Source: Zoopage sp. CT-All
Taxonomy: Eukaryota; Zoopagomycota; Zoopagomycetes; Zoopagales; Zoopagaceae
Assembly (NCBI GenBank): GCA_004114245.1
Contig: QZWS01000082.1
Span: 1-28,403 of the forward strand
Length of the DNA: 28,403 nucleotides
Reading direction: 5' to 3'
Shown: positions 9,541 to 18,026 of the stretch, in pieces
Position numbering within the stretch: the stretch's first letter is position 1
How the letters are laid out: each line of letters opens with the position of its first letter
Program-made: the position numbers and the translations under genes
Notes under the pieces: generated by a model
The model's input: only the letters and a program-made list of their open reading frames with translations
Database searches by the model: none
Told to the model about the DNA's origin: nothing

Positions 9541-10556
9541 CTTGCCAGATCCTGCTCTAGGTTGTTGGTTGTGCTAGTCCTAGTCTTGCTTGCTCTAGTT
9601 GCTCTTGCAGCCTTGTCCAGTTTGCTGTAAACTTCTCTTGGGCCTTGTATTGATGGGCTGCCAATTTCTTGGCCTTGAGGATGTCTCAAAGTTCTCCTAG
9701 GAATGATCTCCACAGTCCAACCGGGGCCACCATTAAAATGCTGTAGATACATTCAGTGTGTGCTTGGTATATACAGTATATTCCCACACCCCAGATTAGG
9801 GTGCGTGCCTTGGTGGGGAGTTCCGAGGGGGTGGGTTAGGGACAGAAAGAGAATATGTCATGTGTCGCAGGAACAGAGTAGGGGTCTTTGTCTGTTGTAA
9901 AAGGCACCACAGGTGGCCTTCACAATACAAGTTGTTATCACAGTGAGAATTCGATCTGTATTTCCTAGAGGCTGGGGTAAGCGGGGCTCTTCCTTATACC
10001 TTGGATCTGGTATGGTTTTCCCTGGTACAGCTTAGCTATGTGTTATAGCACATCACACAAATGTTTAATATATATACTCGTTTGTTTCATGGTTACTTGA
10101 TTTGGGAAGATGCAATGGTAGCATGAACAACTGGCTTGATTCATGTAACTGTTTCCCAATTTGGCTCACTATTTACTTTGAAGATCAGTCTATTCACACA
10201 TGCATTGAGCCTTGACTTCAACACAAGCAATGCAATGGCTGCAGTCTAGGGAGTCCACTGGGACTAGCCTGGTTGGACAGAGGCAGTACAAATGAGGGCG
10301 GCACGGCCATCCTCCCCGCCCTGGTTGGCCCATCTGGGTCAACACCAGTGCACCCCCACAAATATATCCAGCTTCTCCCCCTGCCCCAGCCTGCCTCCAG
10401 CCCTGCCTAGCCTAGCCCCAGCCCTGTCTCAGCCCTGTCCCCCCCAGCCCTTGTACTGTCCGCCGCCTCCAGCCCCAAATCCGCCCAGGCATCACAAGCA
10501 ACATACTAGTACTGGTCCTATTATTTGGCTAGGTTAAGAGTGTCCACTCTGGGCCT

Positions 10557-10603
10557 GGGTTAAAAAACTCTCTGTTCCAATGAGGGAGAAATTATGGCTC
10601 CAG
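10557..10603. repeat. Third copy of the GGGTTAAAAAA box
   Basis: CCTGGGTTAAAAAA is followed by CTCTCTG...GAGGGAG and AAATTATGG. It parallels block 2 of modules A and B: the flanks are conserved while the inner arms differ in sequence but stay roughly complementary. Confidence 0.5.
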
Positions 10604-10848
10604 GTGGCACGTTGGGCTGTCCAAGTAATTGACTAAAGGAAGTCAGGGACAATATAGGGCTCAACCTCCAAGGCAACATTGACATAGTATGGGAACAGCA
10701 TTTGGATATTGATGGATGGAGCAATAGAGGATGCCAATTGGTGGAGTGATAAAGGATGATGAGCAATTATTGTGGTGTGGCAGTAAAAAGTAGCAGCCAC
10801 TTTTTGATTACATTGTATTCTACAGAACCCCACTGCCACCCACACTAC

Positions 10849-10880
10849 AATGATCTTGCCTAATTACCTATATTCCAACA
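10849..10880 (-). mobile_element. Fragment of the LTR-like dispersed repeat
   Basis: On the minus strand it begins TGTTGGAATA and continues GGCAAGATCATT, matching the start of the repeats at 11166-11446 and 20730-20872. Only about 32 bp is recognisable. Fossil fragment. Confidence 0.5.
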
Positions 10881-10945
10881 ATACTGTGGTGCAAGGATAG
10901 GTAAGATGTTGTAGATAGTAGAAGGGAGGGTCAGGATTGATGGAA

Positions 10946-11534
10946 CCTGTGGAGCAAATAGATGGCTGAAGAGCAATTTCTTTTCTATTTACAACAATAC
11001 ATTAAGTTCCGCAGATCCTTGGTCCCCCCTCCACCTTCTCCACCACTCTCCTCTTCACCAAACCCCACAGAACCCTATGTATTTTGGTGTCCAGTAAAGA
11101 GACTACTCTTTAAATGACTTTCTGCACCACAAATACTATCATGCAGTGAGTTGTTCTAATCTTATTGTTGAAATATAGAGTACTTTGGGCAAGAATATTA
11201 GGATGTAGGTTGGGAAAATGTAGTGGAAGAAAGTTTTCTTTTACAAGGCCATGTGGCCATAATAGTCTCTTATACTACTGAATAGCACTATTCAAAGGTA
11301 TTGGAATATAGAGTACTTTGGGCAAGATCAATAGGATGTAGGGCTGAAAGATGTAGCGGAAGAAAGGTTCTTTTACAAGGCCATGTGGCCATAACAGTCT
11401 CTTATACTACTGAATAGCACTATTTAAAGGTAGCTGCCATATCTCAACAGGGGGACCAAAGATCTGCAGAACTTAATGTATTGCTGTGAACAAAAAAAGA
11501 GACTGCTCTTCAGCTGTCTATTTACTCCACAAGG
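10946..11534. mobile_element. Inverted-repeat (fold-back/MITE-like) element enclosing LTR-like repeats
   Basis: Two arms of about 85 bp, 10946-11032 and 11450-11534, are inverted copies of each other. Read inward, both have a TGTGGAG block, GCTGAAGAGCA, CAATACATTAAGTTC and TTGGTCCCC, and they are roughly 80 per cent alike by eye. The interior holds the tandem LTR-like repeats at 11166-11446. The right arm abuts, and may interrupt, the LINE fragment at 11535-11880. I found no clear target-site duplication. Non-coding and likely old. Confidence 0.65.
11166..11446 (+). mobile_element. Two tandem LTR-like repeats (about 133-148 bp each)
   Basis: Copies at 11166-11298 and 11299-11446 share a period of 133 bp. 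The element begins TGTTG-AATATAG and ends GCTGCCATATCTCA, i.e. TG...CA ends and a start like that of Copia/Ty1-type LTRs (TGTTGGAATA). The first copy lacks the end and the second lacks the first bases, as after recombination between repeats. A third, nearly complete copy is at 20730-20872. No internal coding region is visible. Fossil; family assignment tentative. Confidence 0.55.
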
Positions 11535-11880
11535 TCAACAGCTGGTTTTGGATTGCCGTCCAGTTGCATTAGTACACCAAGAAAGCAAAATGTTGCTGTT
11601 GGTCCACAAATATCTATGATGGGCTGTCCAGGGCTTGATGCCATCACGATTGGTGTTGGATAGTCCTTGTTGTGTTCCTTGGCTTATGTTACCAGTACCG
11701 TCTTTGACCCATTTACTGATATGTGATGCAACAACATAAACTTGTCAACAATCTTGACTAATTCTCAAATAGCTGCTAACAAGGTTGCTGTCAGTGTCAA
11801 GTCATCAGCCATTGCAATTGCCAAAATGGTTATTGGCCTAATGACTCAATTGGCTGTGTCCCCAGGAGCTGGAGATTCAA
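11535..11880 (-). mobile_element. Decayed LINE (non-LTR) reverse transcriptase fragment
   Basis: The minus-strand translation shows reverse-transcriptase landmarks in order: AIAMADDLTLTA (the ADD catalytic box), then a helix-rich stretch to HHISVNGSKTVLVT (the N-x-K-T motif after the ADD box in LINE-type enzymes), then ATFCFLGVLMQLDG (the F/Y-LGV motif). In-frame stops interrupt it near 11765 and 11685. Only about 110 codons survive. Both the order and the LGV-x-x-x-LDG wording favour a LINE over an LTR element. It lies directly beside the inverted-repeat element. Confidence 0.65.
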
Positions 11881-11894
11881 TTGGAACGCCGAGG

Positions 11895-11940
11895 AATCTG
11901 GCACGGTTTCACTGGCACGGTTTCACTGGCACGGTTCACA
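11895..11940. repeat. Triple 14-bp direct repeat upstream of the small secreted protein
   Basis: GGCACGGTTTCACT occurs twice in tandem, followed by a third copy GGCACGGTTCAC. It lies about 165-210 bp before the ATG at 12104. It may be a binding-site cluster or simple slippage. Confidence 0.7.
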
Positions 11941-12103
11941 AATCACTAAAAATTGGGCCAAGACCTAAATTTCTGCTGCCACTTTTTCTCCCCATCCAGC
12001 TGCCCCAACACGCTCATCTTGATTCATCTCCCCCGCCCCGCACCCAATAACTGCCCAACTGCTTCAAAACATCCAACATCACTGCAAAAACACCTCTCTC
12101 GCT

Positions 12104-12412
12104 ATGAAATCTCACGCTATCATTCCACTCACCCTTGCGCTAACTGTCCTGAGCTTGTCATTGGCCCCAGTGGCTTCCGCATCCAAGATATGGTGCAAAA
12201 TAATGCGCCGGGAGAAATATGAGAGAGCAATGGCAAACCCTGCTGAACCGCATGCAACTCTTACCGAGTTTTTTGGATCAGATGTATCTGAATTCAGAGA
12301 AAAAGCCATAAAGGGTGGCTGGATTGTATGCTGCACAAAAGAAAATCCGAATGGTAGGGTTAAAGTAAAGGATTTAAATTGCGGATATGGAGCGCCAACG
12401 GATGATGTTTGA
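12104..12412 (+). CDS. Small secreted cysteine-containing protein
   Basis: Single exon, 102 aa. A clear signal peptide (MKSHAIIPLTLALTVLSLSL, likely cleavage near VASAS-K) is followed by about 75 mature residues with four Cys (WCKI, a CC pair, NCGY), enough for two disulphides. I recognise no family. The CT-rich leader just upstream (CCCCGCCCC, CACCTCTCTCGCT before ATG) is typical of expressed fungal genes, and an AATAAA follows the stop by a few bases. It borders the transposon island, a location common for fast-evolving secreted or effector-like genes. Function is unknown. Confidence 0.7.
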   Translation: MKSHAIIPLTLALTVLSLSLAPVASASKIWCKIMRREKYERAMANPAEPHATLTEFFGSDVSEFREKAIKGGWIVCCTKENPNGRVKVKDLNCGYGAPTDDV

Positions 12413-12415
12413 TGC

Positions 12416-12421
12416 AATAAA
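12416..12421 (+). terminator. AATAAA polyadenylation signal
   Basis: A perfect AATAAA starts four bases after the stop codon of the small secreted protein. Only a short 3' UTR would be needed. Confidence 0.45.
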
Positions 12422-12855
12422 TGCTTAGCTGCCCACATTTGCATATTTAAGTCATTCTTAGTGGCCAGTCCAAGAATACTTTAAATCATATCCGGATCTA
12501 ATATCACAGCCAGTACTACTGAAGGCGCTCCCTTTATAGCAGCATCGCCCCATTCTATCGCTGTAGACGTCAATGCATGCAGTGTCATGTGATTACTCTG
12601 TCTTTGAAGCCGCCCATCTCCGTCGATATACAACACCACGCCCTCTGCTCCACGCCCCTCTGCTCCACGCCCTCTGCGCTGACCTCATCAACGCAGCGAC
12701 TTGTGCTGTCAGCTGCCAGCTGCCGCATGCACACGCGGGATTGCGCGCGCTCAACACGCACCTCGCAGCGGTCGCTGATGCGCCAGGGATGTGCTCTGTA
12801 GACTGCCGCGCACCGCCGTTTTCGCTCTCCCCGCCGCACGCAGCATCCGCGCATC
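12422..12855. promoter_or_regulatory. Upstream region of RPL11
   Basis: The proximal part is pyrimidine-rich, as in ribosomal protein promoters. It contains an imperfect tandem of CCTCTGCTCCACGCC (about 12640-12680) and a CT/CG-rich leader ending GCGCATC before the ATG. A TATA-like CTTTATAG lies at about 12532-12539. I see no other gene. Confidence 0.4.
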
Positions 12856-13386
12856 ATGGCCACCGCTGCGCCCTCCACCAACCCCATGCGCGAGCTCCGC
12901 ATCGAAAAGCTCGTGCTCAACATCTGCGTCGGCGAATCCGGCGATCGTCTGACCCGCGCCGCCAAAGTGCTCGAGCAGCTCACCGGCCAGACCCCCGTCT
13001 ACTCCAAGGCGCGCTACACCGTGCGCTCCTTCGGCATCCGTCGTAACGAGAAAATCGCCGTCCATGTCACCGTCCGTGGCCCCAAGGCCGAGGAGATTCT
13101 GGAGCGCGGGTTAAAGGTGAAGGAGTACGAGCTGAGGCGCGTCAACTTTTCCGGCACCGGCAACTTTGGCTTTGGTGTCCAGGAGCACATTGATCTCGGC
13201 ATCAAGTATGATCCGTCCATCGGTATCTACGGCATGGATTTCTACGTCGTGATGGGCCGGCCCGGGTTCAGGGTTGCCCGGCGCAAGCGGTGCAACCAGA
13301 AGGTCGGCTTTGCCCATCGCTGCACCAAGGACGAGACCGTGGCATGGTTCAAGCAGAGGTTCGATGGCATCGTGCTGAACAAATAG
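12856..13386 (+). CDS. RPL11: 60S ribosomal protein L11 (uL5)
   Basis: Single exon, 176 aa, the normal eukaryotic length. The sequence is nearly identical to known uL5: [80 protein letters not shown] and [10 protein letters not shown]. The protein sits in the 60S central protuberance, contacts 5S rRNA and, with uL18, forms the 5S RNP. The start at 12856 has good context (CATCATGGCC), and the first ten residues are the variable N-terminal leader. Strong codon bias towards C-ending codons fits high expression. The gene faces the P4H-like gene tail to tail, 124 bp away. Confidence 0.98.
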   Translation: MATAAPSTNPMRELRIEKLVLNICVGESGDRLTRAAKVLEQLTGQTPVYSKARYTVRSFGIRRNEKIAVHVTVRGPKAEEILERGLKVKEYELRRVNFSGTGNFGFGVQEHIDLGIKYDPSIGIYGMDFYVVMGRPGFRVARRKRCNQKVGFAHRCTKDETVAWFKQRFDGIVLNK

Positions 13387-13510
13387 GCGCGCGGTGAATG
13401 TGCGTATGTTGCACGCGAATGCAGCTTTAGTGCATGTTCTTCGCAGGTCTGGCGGTGAATGCTCGTCTTGTAATTTACAATGGTCGCAGCCGAGCATCAT
13501 GCGCCGTGCA

Positions 13511-15193
13511 TCATGCGTCAGGGGCCCTGCCACGCATATAATGCTCCTCCAGCAGCCGCTTTAGCTCGTGTGGGCGCACTCTGCGCTCGCGCAGCAATCG
13601 TCGAATCGACTCGGGCAAGCTCACATCACTCGCTTCACCCGTCCGCATATGCCGCTTTTCCAGTATGGCGTCGCCTGCTCGTCCTCCCACCTGTGCCGCC
13701 GGAATCGCCTCCATTCGGCCCACGTGAATATGCACATCGGGGGAGCCAGAGGGCGCCGCGGTGCTCACCACAGAAGCCGACTTGGCGTCGTTGAATTTTC
13801 GTCCCGTATCGCGTTCAAATGCTTTACGGATGTGCGCAGGCACTTCACTTGCATCCAGAGGCACAGAGCCCTTGGGCAGATGAGCATCGATTACGTCACT
13901 ATCCTTTGCTGGTGGCGCATTCTCAATTTTTCGCATTATCACCGGGTTGACCGAGCCTCCGACCACATATACCCGTCGATCGCCTCCAATCATCTCTTCG
14001 CCAATCACATCGCCTGGCTGGTGCTGTGCGCCTGCAGGTGGCTTTAGACCCATGTGGTCAGGCAGTGGCGGCATCGGAGGCAGGGGCGGCAGTCCTAGTG
14101 GCACTGGATCGCCCGGATAGAACTTCACGCCCTTGTACTTCTCATTCAAATCCTGGGCCTTGGACTGGACAGCACCTGGTCCGCGTGGACGCAGGGATGT
14201 TGTGGGATCGGCTGGATTGACCACTTTAGGTACGGACACGGCAGGAGCGGACTGCCTCGCCGAAAACGTCAAAACCCACTTCTGCACACCGTCTTCACGC
14301 ATCGGCTGATTTGTTGGAACGATGCGTGCGTCTGCCATGTGATTCATCCAAAATACGGCGAGACCCCGTTTGGGGTGGAAGCTTTGCCCAATGGAGGAAA
14401 GCTGCGTGGCACCGCCTAGTTCGCTCGGAATAGAGTTTAAGAATACAAAGGCCGAAGCAGTGTGATGCCGAGAAAACGTATTTGGGTCGCTATTCACTGG
14501 ATAGGCTTGGCCGGCAACGAATCGGGCAACATGCAATGGCTCAATAACAAATGGATCTTTCGACTCGGATGATGCCAAGAGCCGACTGTAGCGCTCCGAG
14601 ACGCACTGAACGACCTTGTCATGTGCGACCTGGTCCAGTACGGCGTCACTTGTGGACCTAGGTGGTGGTGCAGCCTGGCCGACATAAGCCTTTGAATTTT
14701 TGGTCGGTTTCGTGCGAACTTCGAACTGTTTCATGGCCATGCTGATTAAATAGCTCGACTCAAATTCCGACAGAAAGTCGGATATCTGCAATACCAATGG
14801 TTGGTGGTGTGCAATTCCAATTTCGTAGGCATGGGAACAGGAGTATGCAGCGATGTCCATTTCTGTGCTGAGCGACTGCATCCACTCCTGTACACGCTTG
14901 ATTGCTGAGAACGATATGCTTCCGACGTTTGGTATGATTGGCACGATGAACACCGGCACAAGGGAGGAAACAAGGGCGCAGAGAATTATAAACGACACAA
15001 GCGAGACACCGCTAGTTGCGGACGCTTTCCGAGCATCCGGCGCGGGCTCGTCATTCTCATATTTGGCCTCGACATTACGCCGTTCTCCGTCGGATTCGTG
15101 CTCAGGTACCGCGGCGGCGGGCTGACGCTGCTCCGATTTGCGCCTTTTGCCCATATTAGTGGTCCCAAGACTGCCTTTGCGCGACATCTCCAT
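13511..15193 (-). CDS. Membrane-anchored prolyl-4-hydroxylase-like protein, probable pseudoenzyme
   Basis: Single exon, 560 aa. A basic cytosolic N-terminus (GKRRKSEQR) precedes one membrane span at about 63-90, so the bulk is lumenal. Residues of about 130-315 follow the P4H alpha-subunit 2-oxoglutarate/Fe(II) dioxygenase fold: EPLHVARFVAGQAYP, then TASAFVFLNSIP-x-x-LGGATQL, FHPKRGLAVFWMN and DGVQKWVLTF. The HxD iron motif (PHFD in P4HA1) is VNSD here (N234, D236). The distal His that normally follows the FW-x-N block (STRHAACPV) is missing (RIVPTNQPM), while the 2-oxoglutarate Lys is kept (K305). With one iron ligand of three left, catalysis is unlikely. A binding or scaffold role is inferred. 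Residues 325-560 are Pro-rich and helical, of unknown function. It shares a 77-bp divergent promoter with the gene at 15271. Confidence 0.75.
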   Translation of the reverse strand: MEMSRKGSLGTTNMGKRRKSEQRQPAAAVPEHESDGERRNVEAKYENDEPAPDARKASATSGVSLVSFIILCALVSSLVPVFIVPIIPNVGSISFSAIKRVQEWMQSLSTEMDIAAYSCSHAYEIGIAHHQPLVLQISDFLSEFESSYLISMAMKQFEVRTKPTKNSKAYVGQAAPPPRSTSDAVLDQVAHDKVVQCVSERYSRLLASSESKDPFVIEPLHVARFVAGQAYPVNSDPNTFSRHHTASAFVFLNSIPSELGGATQLSSIGQSFHPKRGLAVFWMNHMADARIVPTNQPMREDGVQKWVLTFSARQSAPAVSVPKVVNPADPTTSLRPRGPGAVQSKAQDLNEKYKGVKFYPGDPVPLGLPPLPPMPPLPDHMGLKPPAGAQHQPGDVIGEEMIGGDRRVYVVGGSVNPVIMRKIENAPPAKDSDVIDAHLPKGSVPLDASEVPAHIRKAFERDTGRKFNDAKSASVVSTAAPSGSPDVHIHVGRMEAIPAAQVGGRAGDAILEKRHMRTGEASDVSLPESIRRLLRERRVRPHELKRLLEEHYMRGRAPDA

Positions 15194-15270
15194 CTGCTGG
15201 CATTATCGCCAACCCGGATAGTAAGTATGGACTCTTCGTATCCAATTATGACACTAGCTATATTTGAAAG
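15194..15270. promoter_or_regulatory. 77-bp divergent promoter
   Basis: This is all the sequence between the ATGs of the P4H-like gene (minus) and the small four-exon gene (plus). No TATA box is obvious. Confidence 0.5.
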
Positions 15271-15850
15271 ATGTCGTTTGCTGATGGAAGCAGGCCTTTT
15301 GCGGGTTCAGCACGCAGCATCAGCGCTGTCCACCGGCTTTTTGCGCCAACCTGTGATCCATTGGACGACGCGTTCGCCAGGTCAACGGAGCTTTTAGCCA
15401 AGAAAACAGAGTATGCAGAATATATCCCGATGCTTCTCCCGCTTGTTCTCGTCTTGTTGACGATGAACCGATAGGTCTCTCGAGATCGAGCCCGTGCACG
15501 GTGCTCGTTGTGCGCTCGGCAGGGAATGCAACGACTCGAACTCGTGCGTGCCAAAGGAAAATGTGAATGCTCGGGAGGCTGCAGTTGAAAACTTTGTTGC
15601 TGCAGCAGCAATCTTTGATAAAGTATCCCGTCAGCAGTACCTTTCGGCTGGTATCACCAGCATTTTGGATTCACGCCAGGACGTCATTGACGCTAAAGGT
15701 GGCTCTTTACAGCGTATTAATGAAATATTCAAGCGTTCATAGAGTTTGGTGCGTCGGCATCCGTGCTCGTCGATATTTTGGCTGATATGTCAAGGGTGCG
15801 CATATTTGCCATTGTCCACCCGCAACTAACGCGTTCGTCAGCTCCATTGA
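15271..15850 (+). CDS. Small four-exon protein of unknown function
   Basis: Exons are 15271-15410, 15475-15698, 15743-15795 and 15842-15850, with introns of 64, 44, 44 and 46 nt... the three introns being 15411-15474 (64 nt), 15699-15742 (44 nt) and 15796-15841 (46 nt), each GT-AG with branch boxes such as TTGAC, TTAATG and CTAAC. Phases sum to 142 codons (141 aa). The N-terminus is MSFADGSRPFAGSARS. The C-terminal half is helical (AREAAVENFVAAAAIFDKV and GASASVLVDILADMSRLH). No domain is recognised. The size and amphipathic helices would suit a subunit of a larger helical complex, but that is speculation. Reading straight through exon 2 would give another end (INEIFKRS), which I reject because the spliced version keeps a protein-like exon 3. 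Confidence 0.6.
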
Positions 15851-15931
15851 TGAGGAATAGTCGCATACTATCTGTAGCATATTACAGTACATTAGTCGCA
15901 ACCCTGAACATCCACCAAACATGCAGCAAAT

Positions 15932-17873
15932 TCAAGTCTGCCCCATCTGGATATCGTTCTCAACCAGCTCAAACTCATCCAGTTCATCCAAATATCTCCA
16001 TTGGCGCAGCTCATAGCCGAAGGGCATGGGTTCAACGCAATATACTGTATGCAGTGGCACATCAAAGCGCGTCATGATGTGGCTGGGCAGATCCAAGACG
16101 TAGGCGAGTAGCGTGCGTGCGACTACACGATGCGAAACGATAAGGTAGCTGTCGTGAGTGCGCTCCAGCTCCACGAGGATAGGTTGGAGGCGTTCGATAA
16201 CATCAAGATAGGACTCGCCACCGGGGCCTGGATATCGGTATTGCAGTTTGTCAGCCTGGCGGGCTGCGAACTCTGCTGGAGCAGTGCGGCGAATTTCTTC
16301 ATACGTCATGCTACAACAAGTTAGTCATTCGAGTATTGCTAAACTATGGCAATACCCTTCAAATATCCCGGCGCAGATCTCGTTCAGCACGCGAACATGC
16401 TGAATGTCATACTCGCTCGGGTCAAAATGTTCAATTGTCTGCACTGTACGCTGCATACGACTGGTGAGGATGAGGAAATTATCGCTGATAGTGGAAGCAT
16501 GGGCTGCTGGGCGATCGGCTGATTGGCATATTCTCAGGCCAAGGTCGGCCATTTGTCTGTGACATTCCTCTTCGAGCTTTGCTCGGAAGTGCTTCCTTTG
16601 CTCGCCAACAAATTTGGTAAGGGCAGCTGCATACTTTTTACCCCGAAGAGTGAGCTAAACCACAATGAGAGTCAGTTCGTCACTAAGGTAGCAAAATATA
16701 CTGGTGAGTCGCCACCAATACGACCGAGAACGTTGTCCGTACTCTCCCCGTGCCGAGAGAGGAAAACCTGCCGTCGCGCAAGGTTCAAGTTCATCAAGTA
16801 AAAGACAACCTGGCCAACCAGGTAGCCGTTGATGCCGTGGGTAATGACCTTGCGGCCAACATCAATCAGCTTGCAGTACTGAACTCCAGCCCGCTCTTCG
16901 CGCTCGTCTATCGCTTCATATGCACGCTCGTAATTGTGGACACGCTGCTGAAAGTCTGCGAGCGCCTTTTCTGGCGCAATGCCAACGTAGTCGGGCCCGG
17001 ACAGTTTAAGGCGCATATTGCGTGCCAGGATCAGCGGATCATCGCAGACGGATTCAAGAAACATGATGCTAATGCCTGGCTCTTGGCAGACTCGGTCAAT
17101 GATTGCTTGTCGCCGTGCGTAGGTAGAGTTTGTAGCGTCTGAGAGTCCGTCAGCTACCAGTTCTGGAGGTGACAGTTCGGCACATACCATGAATGCCGAC
17201 CTTGCCGCCGTCTCGAAGCCACATGATAATCTCCTCGAGGCTATCCATTGCCAGCTGCTCTCTCTGCTGCTTGGCATGCACATTATCAGGATCAAAATAG
17301 TTTGAAAAGTGGTCCGGACGGTGGCCCGATTCTTCAACCTCCGACTGGGCGACCACACGGCGCCGATTTCCTACGTTAAAGACCTGGAAATAGATGCCAC
17401 ATTAATGCGTTGATTCTAATCACTGCGGACCTTGGTATGGAAGCCGAGCCATGAGAGGTATCGCTTCAAGCGACGAACAATATAGCTTTTCCCTCGTGCC
17501 GGCAACCCAACTATGCAGCTGAAGGAGGCTGCGGATGCACTCAAAGTAGCTTACCCATTGCGATGATCAGCTTTGGGCCAATTTCGTTCTTGTCCTGGAA
17601 GTTGTCTGCGACGCCGTCATAAGCGCGTTGGCTGTAGGGCAGTACAGTCTACCTTTCCCTGACCACAGTGCCGGTGAGCTCGAACTTTCGATGCGCAAAA
17701 AATTCAGCCGAGCGGGAACTGCCAGCAGCGCAGCTCCAACGAGACGGGTTGCCGGGACCGATTCACTCAGCGGCCCCGGGAGCGACTACAAAGCATGTAA
17801 GCTTGTAGCATATTTGGGACCGAATTTTACCATAATTCGAGGCCTCGGGTAGTGAATCGCCGGCGGGTGGCAT
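15932..17873 (-). CDS. 6-phosphofructo-2-kinase / fructose-2,6-bisphosphatase (bifunctional)
   Basis: Exons (minus): 17873-17831, 17785-17767, 17718-17686, 17631-17555, 17510-17431, 17383-17188, 17138-16702, 16654-16356 and 16310-15932; about 520 aa. The kinase half has the Walker A GLPARGKSYIVRRLKRYL (about 59-76), FNVGNRRR and HDATNSTYARR. The phosphatase half has SRHGES (His279, the phospho-acceptor), NEICAGIFEGMTYEEI (Glu387), KLQYRYPGPGGESY and LIVSHRVVAR (His455). All catalytic residues for both activities are present, unlike yeast isoforms that lost the His. The enzyme makes and degrades fructose-2,6-bisphosphate, the activator of phosphofructokinase and inhibitor of gluconeogenesis. 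The exons before the Walker A are less certain: reading 17718-17555 as one exon meets an in-frame TAG (17651-17649), so a 54-nt intron 17685-17632 with a weak GTTCGA donor is proposed. Confidence 0.93.
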
Positions 17874-18026
17874 GAGCTGTTCATGCGGCTGGTGTTTGGT
17901 GGGAAATGAAGTGACTGTCTGTTTACTGTCATTCAAGGTGAGCCACAGAGTATTTATGATATATGCATAGAGCGATGCGAAATTGATTACTGGCGTCCGG
18001 TACTGACGGGGCCGCTAGCCTTGCGC
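17874..18026. other. Short spacer between kinesin 3' end and PFKFB start
   Basis: This spacer holds the kinesin 3' UTR and the PFKFB promoter (both genes on the minus strand). I see no repeat or RNA gene. Confidence 0.4.

Larger units (their letters stand above)
9541..10945. other. Non-coding, repeat-derived stretch
   Basis: I see no gene here. Contents: a C-rich low-complexity run (about 10370-10490), a third copy of the GGGTTAAAAAA box at 10557-10603, and a fragment of the LTR-like repeat at 10849-10880. The minus-strand frame over 10633-10845 is protein-like in places but I recognise nothing in it. The composition is AT-richer than the flanking genes, which fits a decayed transposon island. 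Confidence 0.5.

Noticed and set aside
9940-9965. GAATTCGATCT resembling a tRNA/SINE B box
   Set aside because: The match to GGTTCGANTCC is partial, and no A box or cloverleaf fits at the right distance.
12573-13065. Several open frames around the RPL11 start on both strands
   Set aside because: They overlap the certain uL5 coding sequence and its GC-rich leader, and none has recognisable content.
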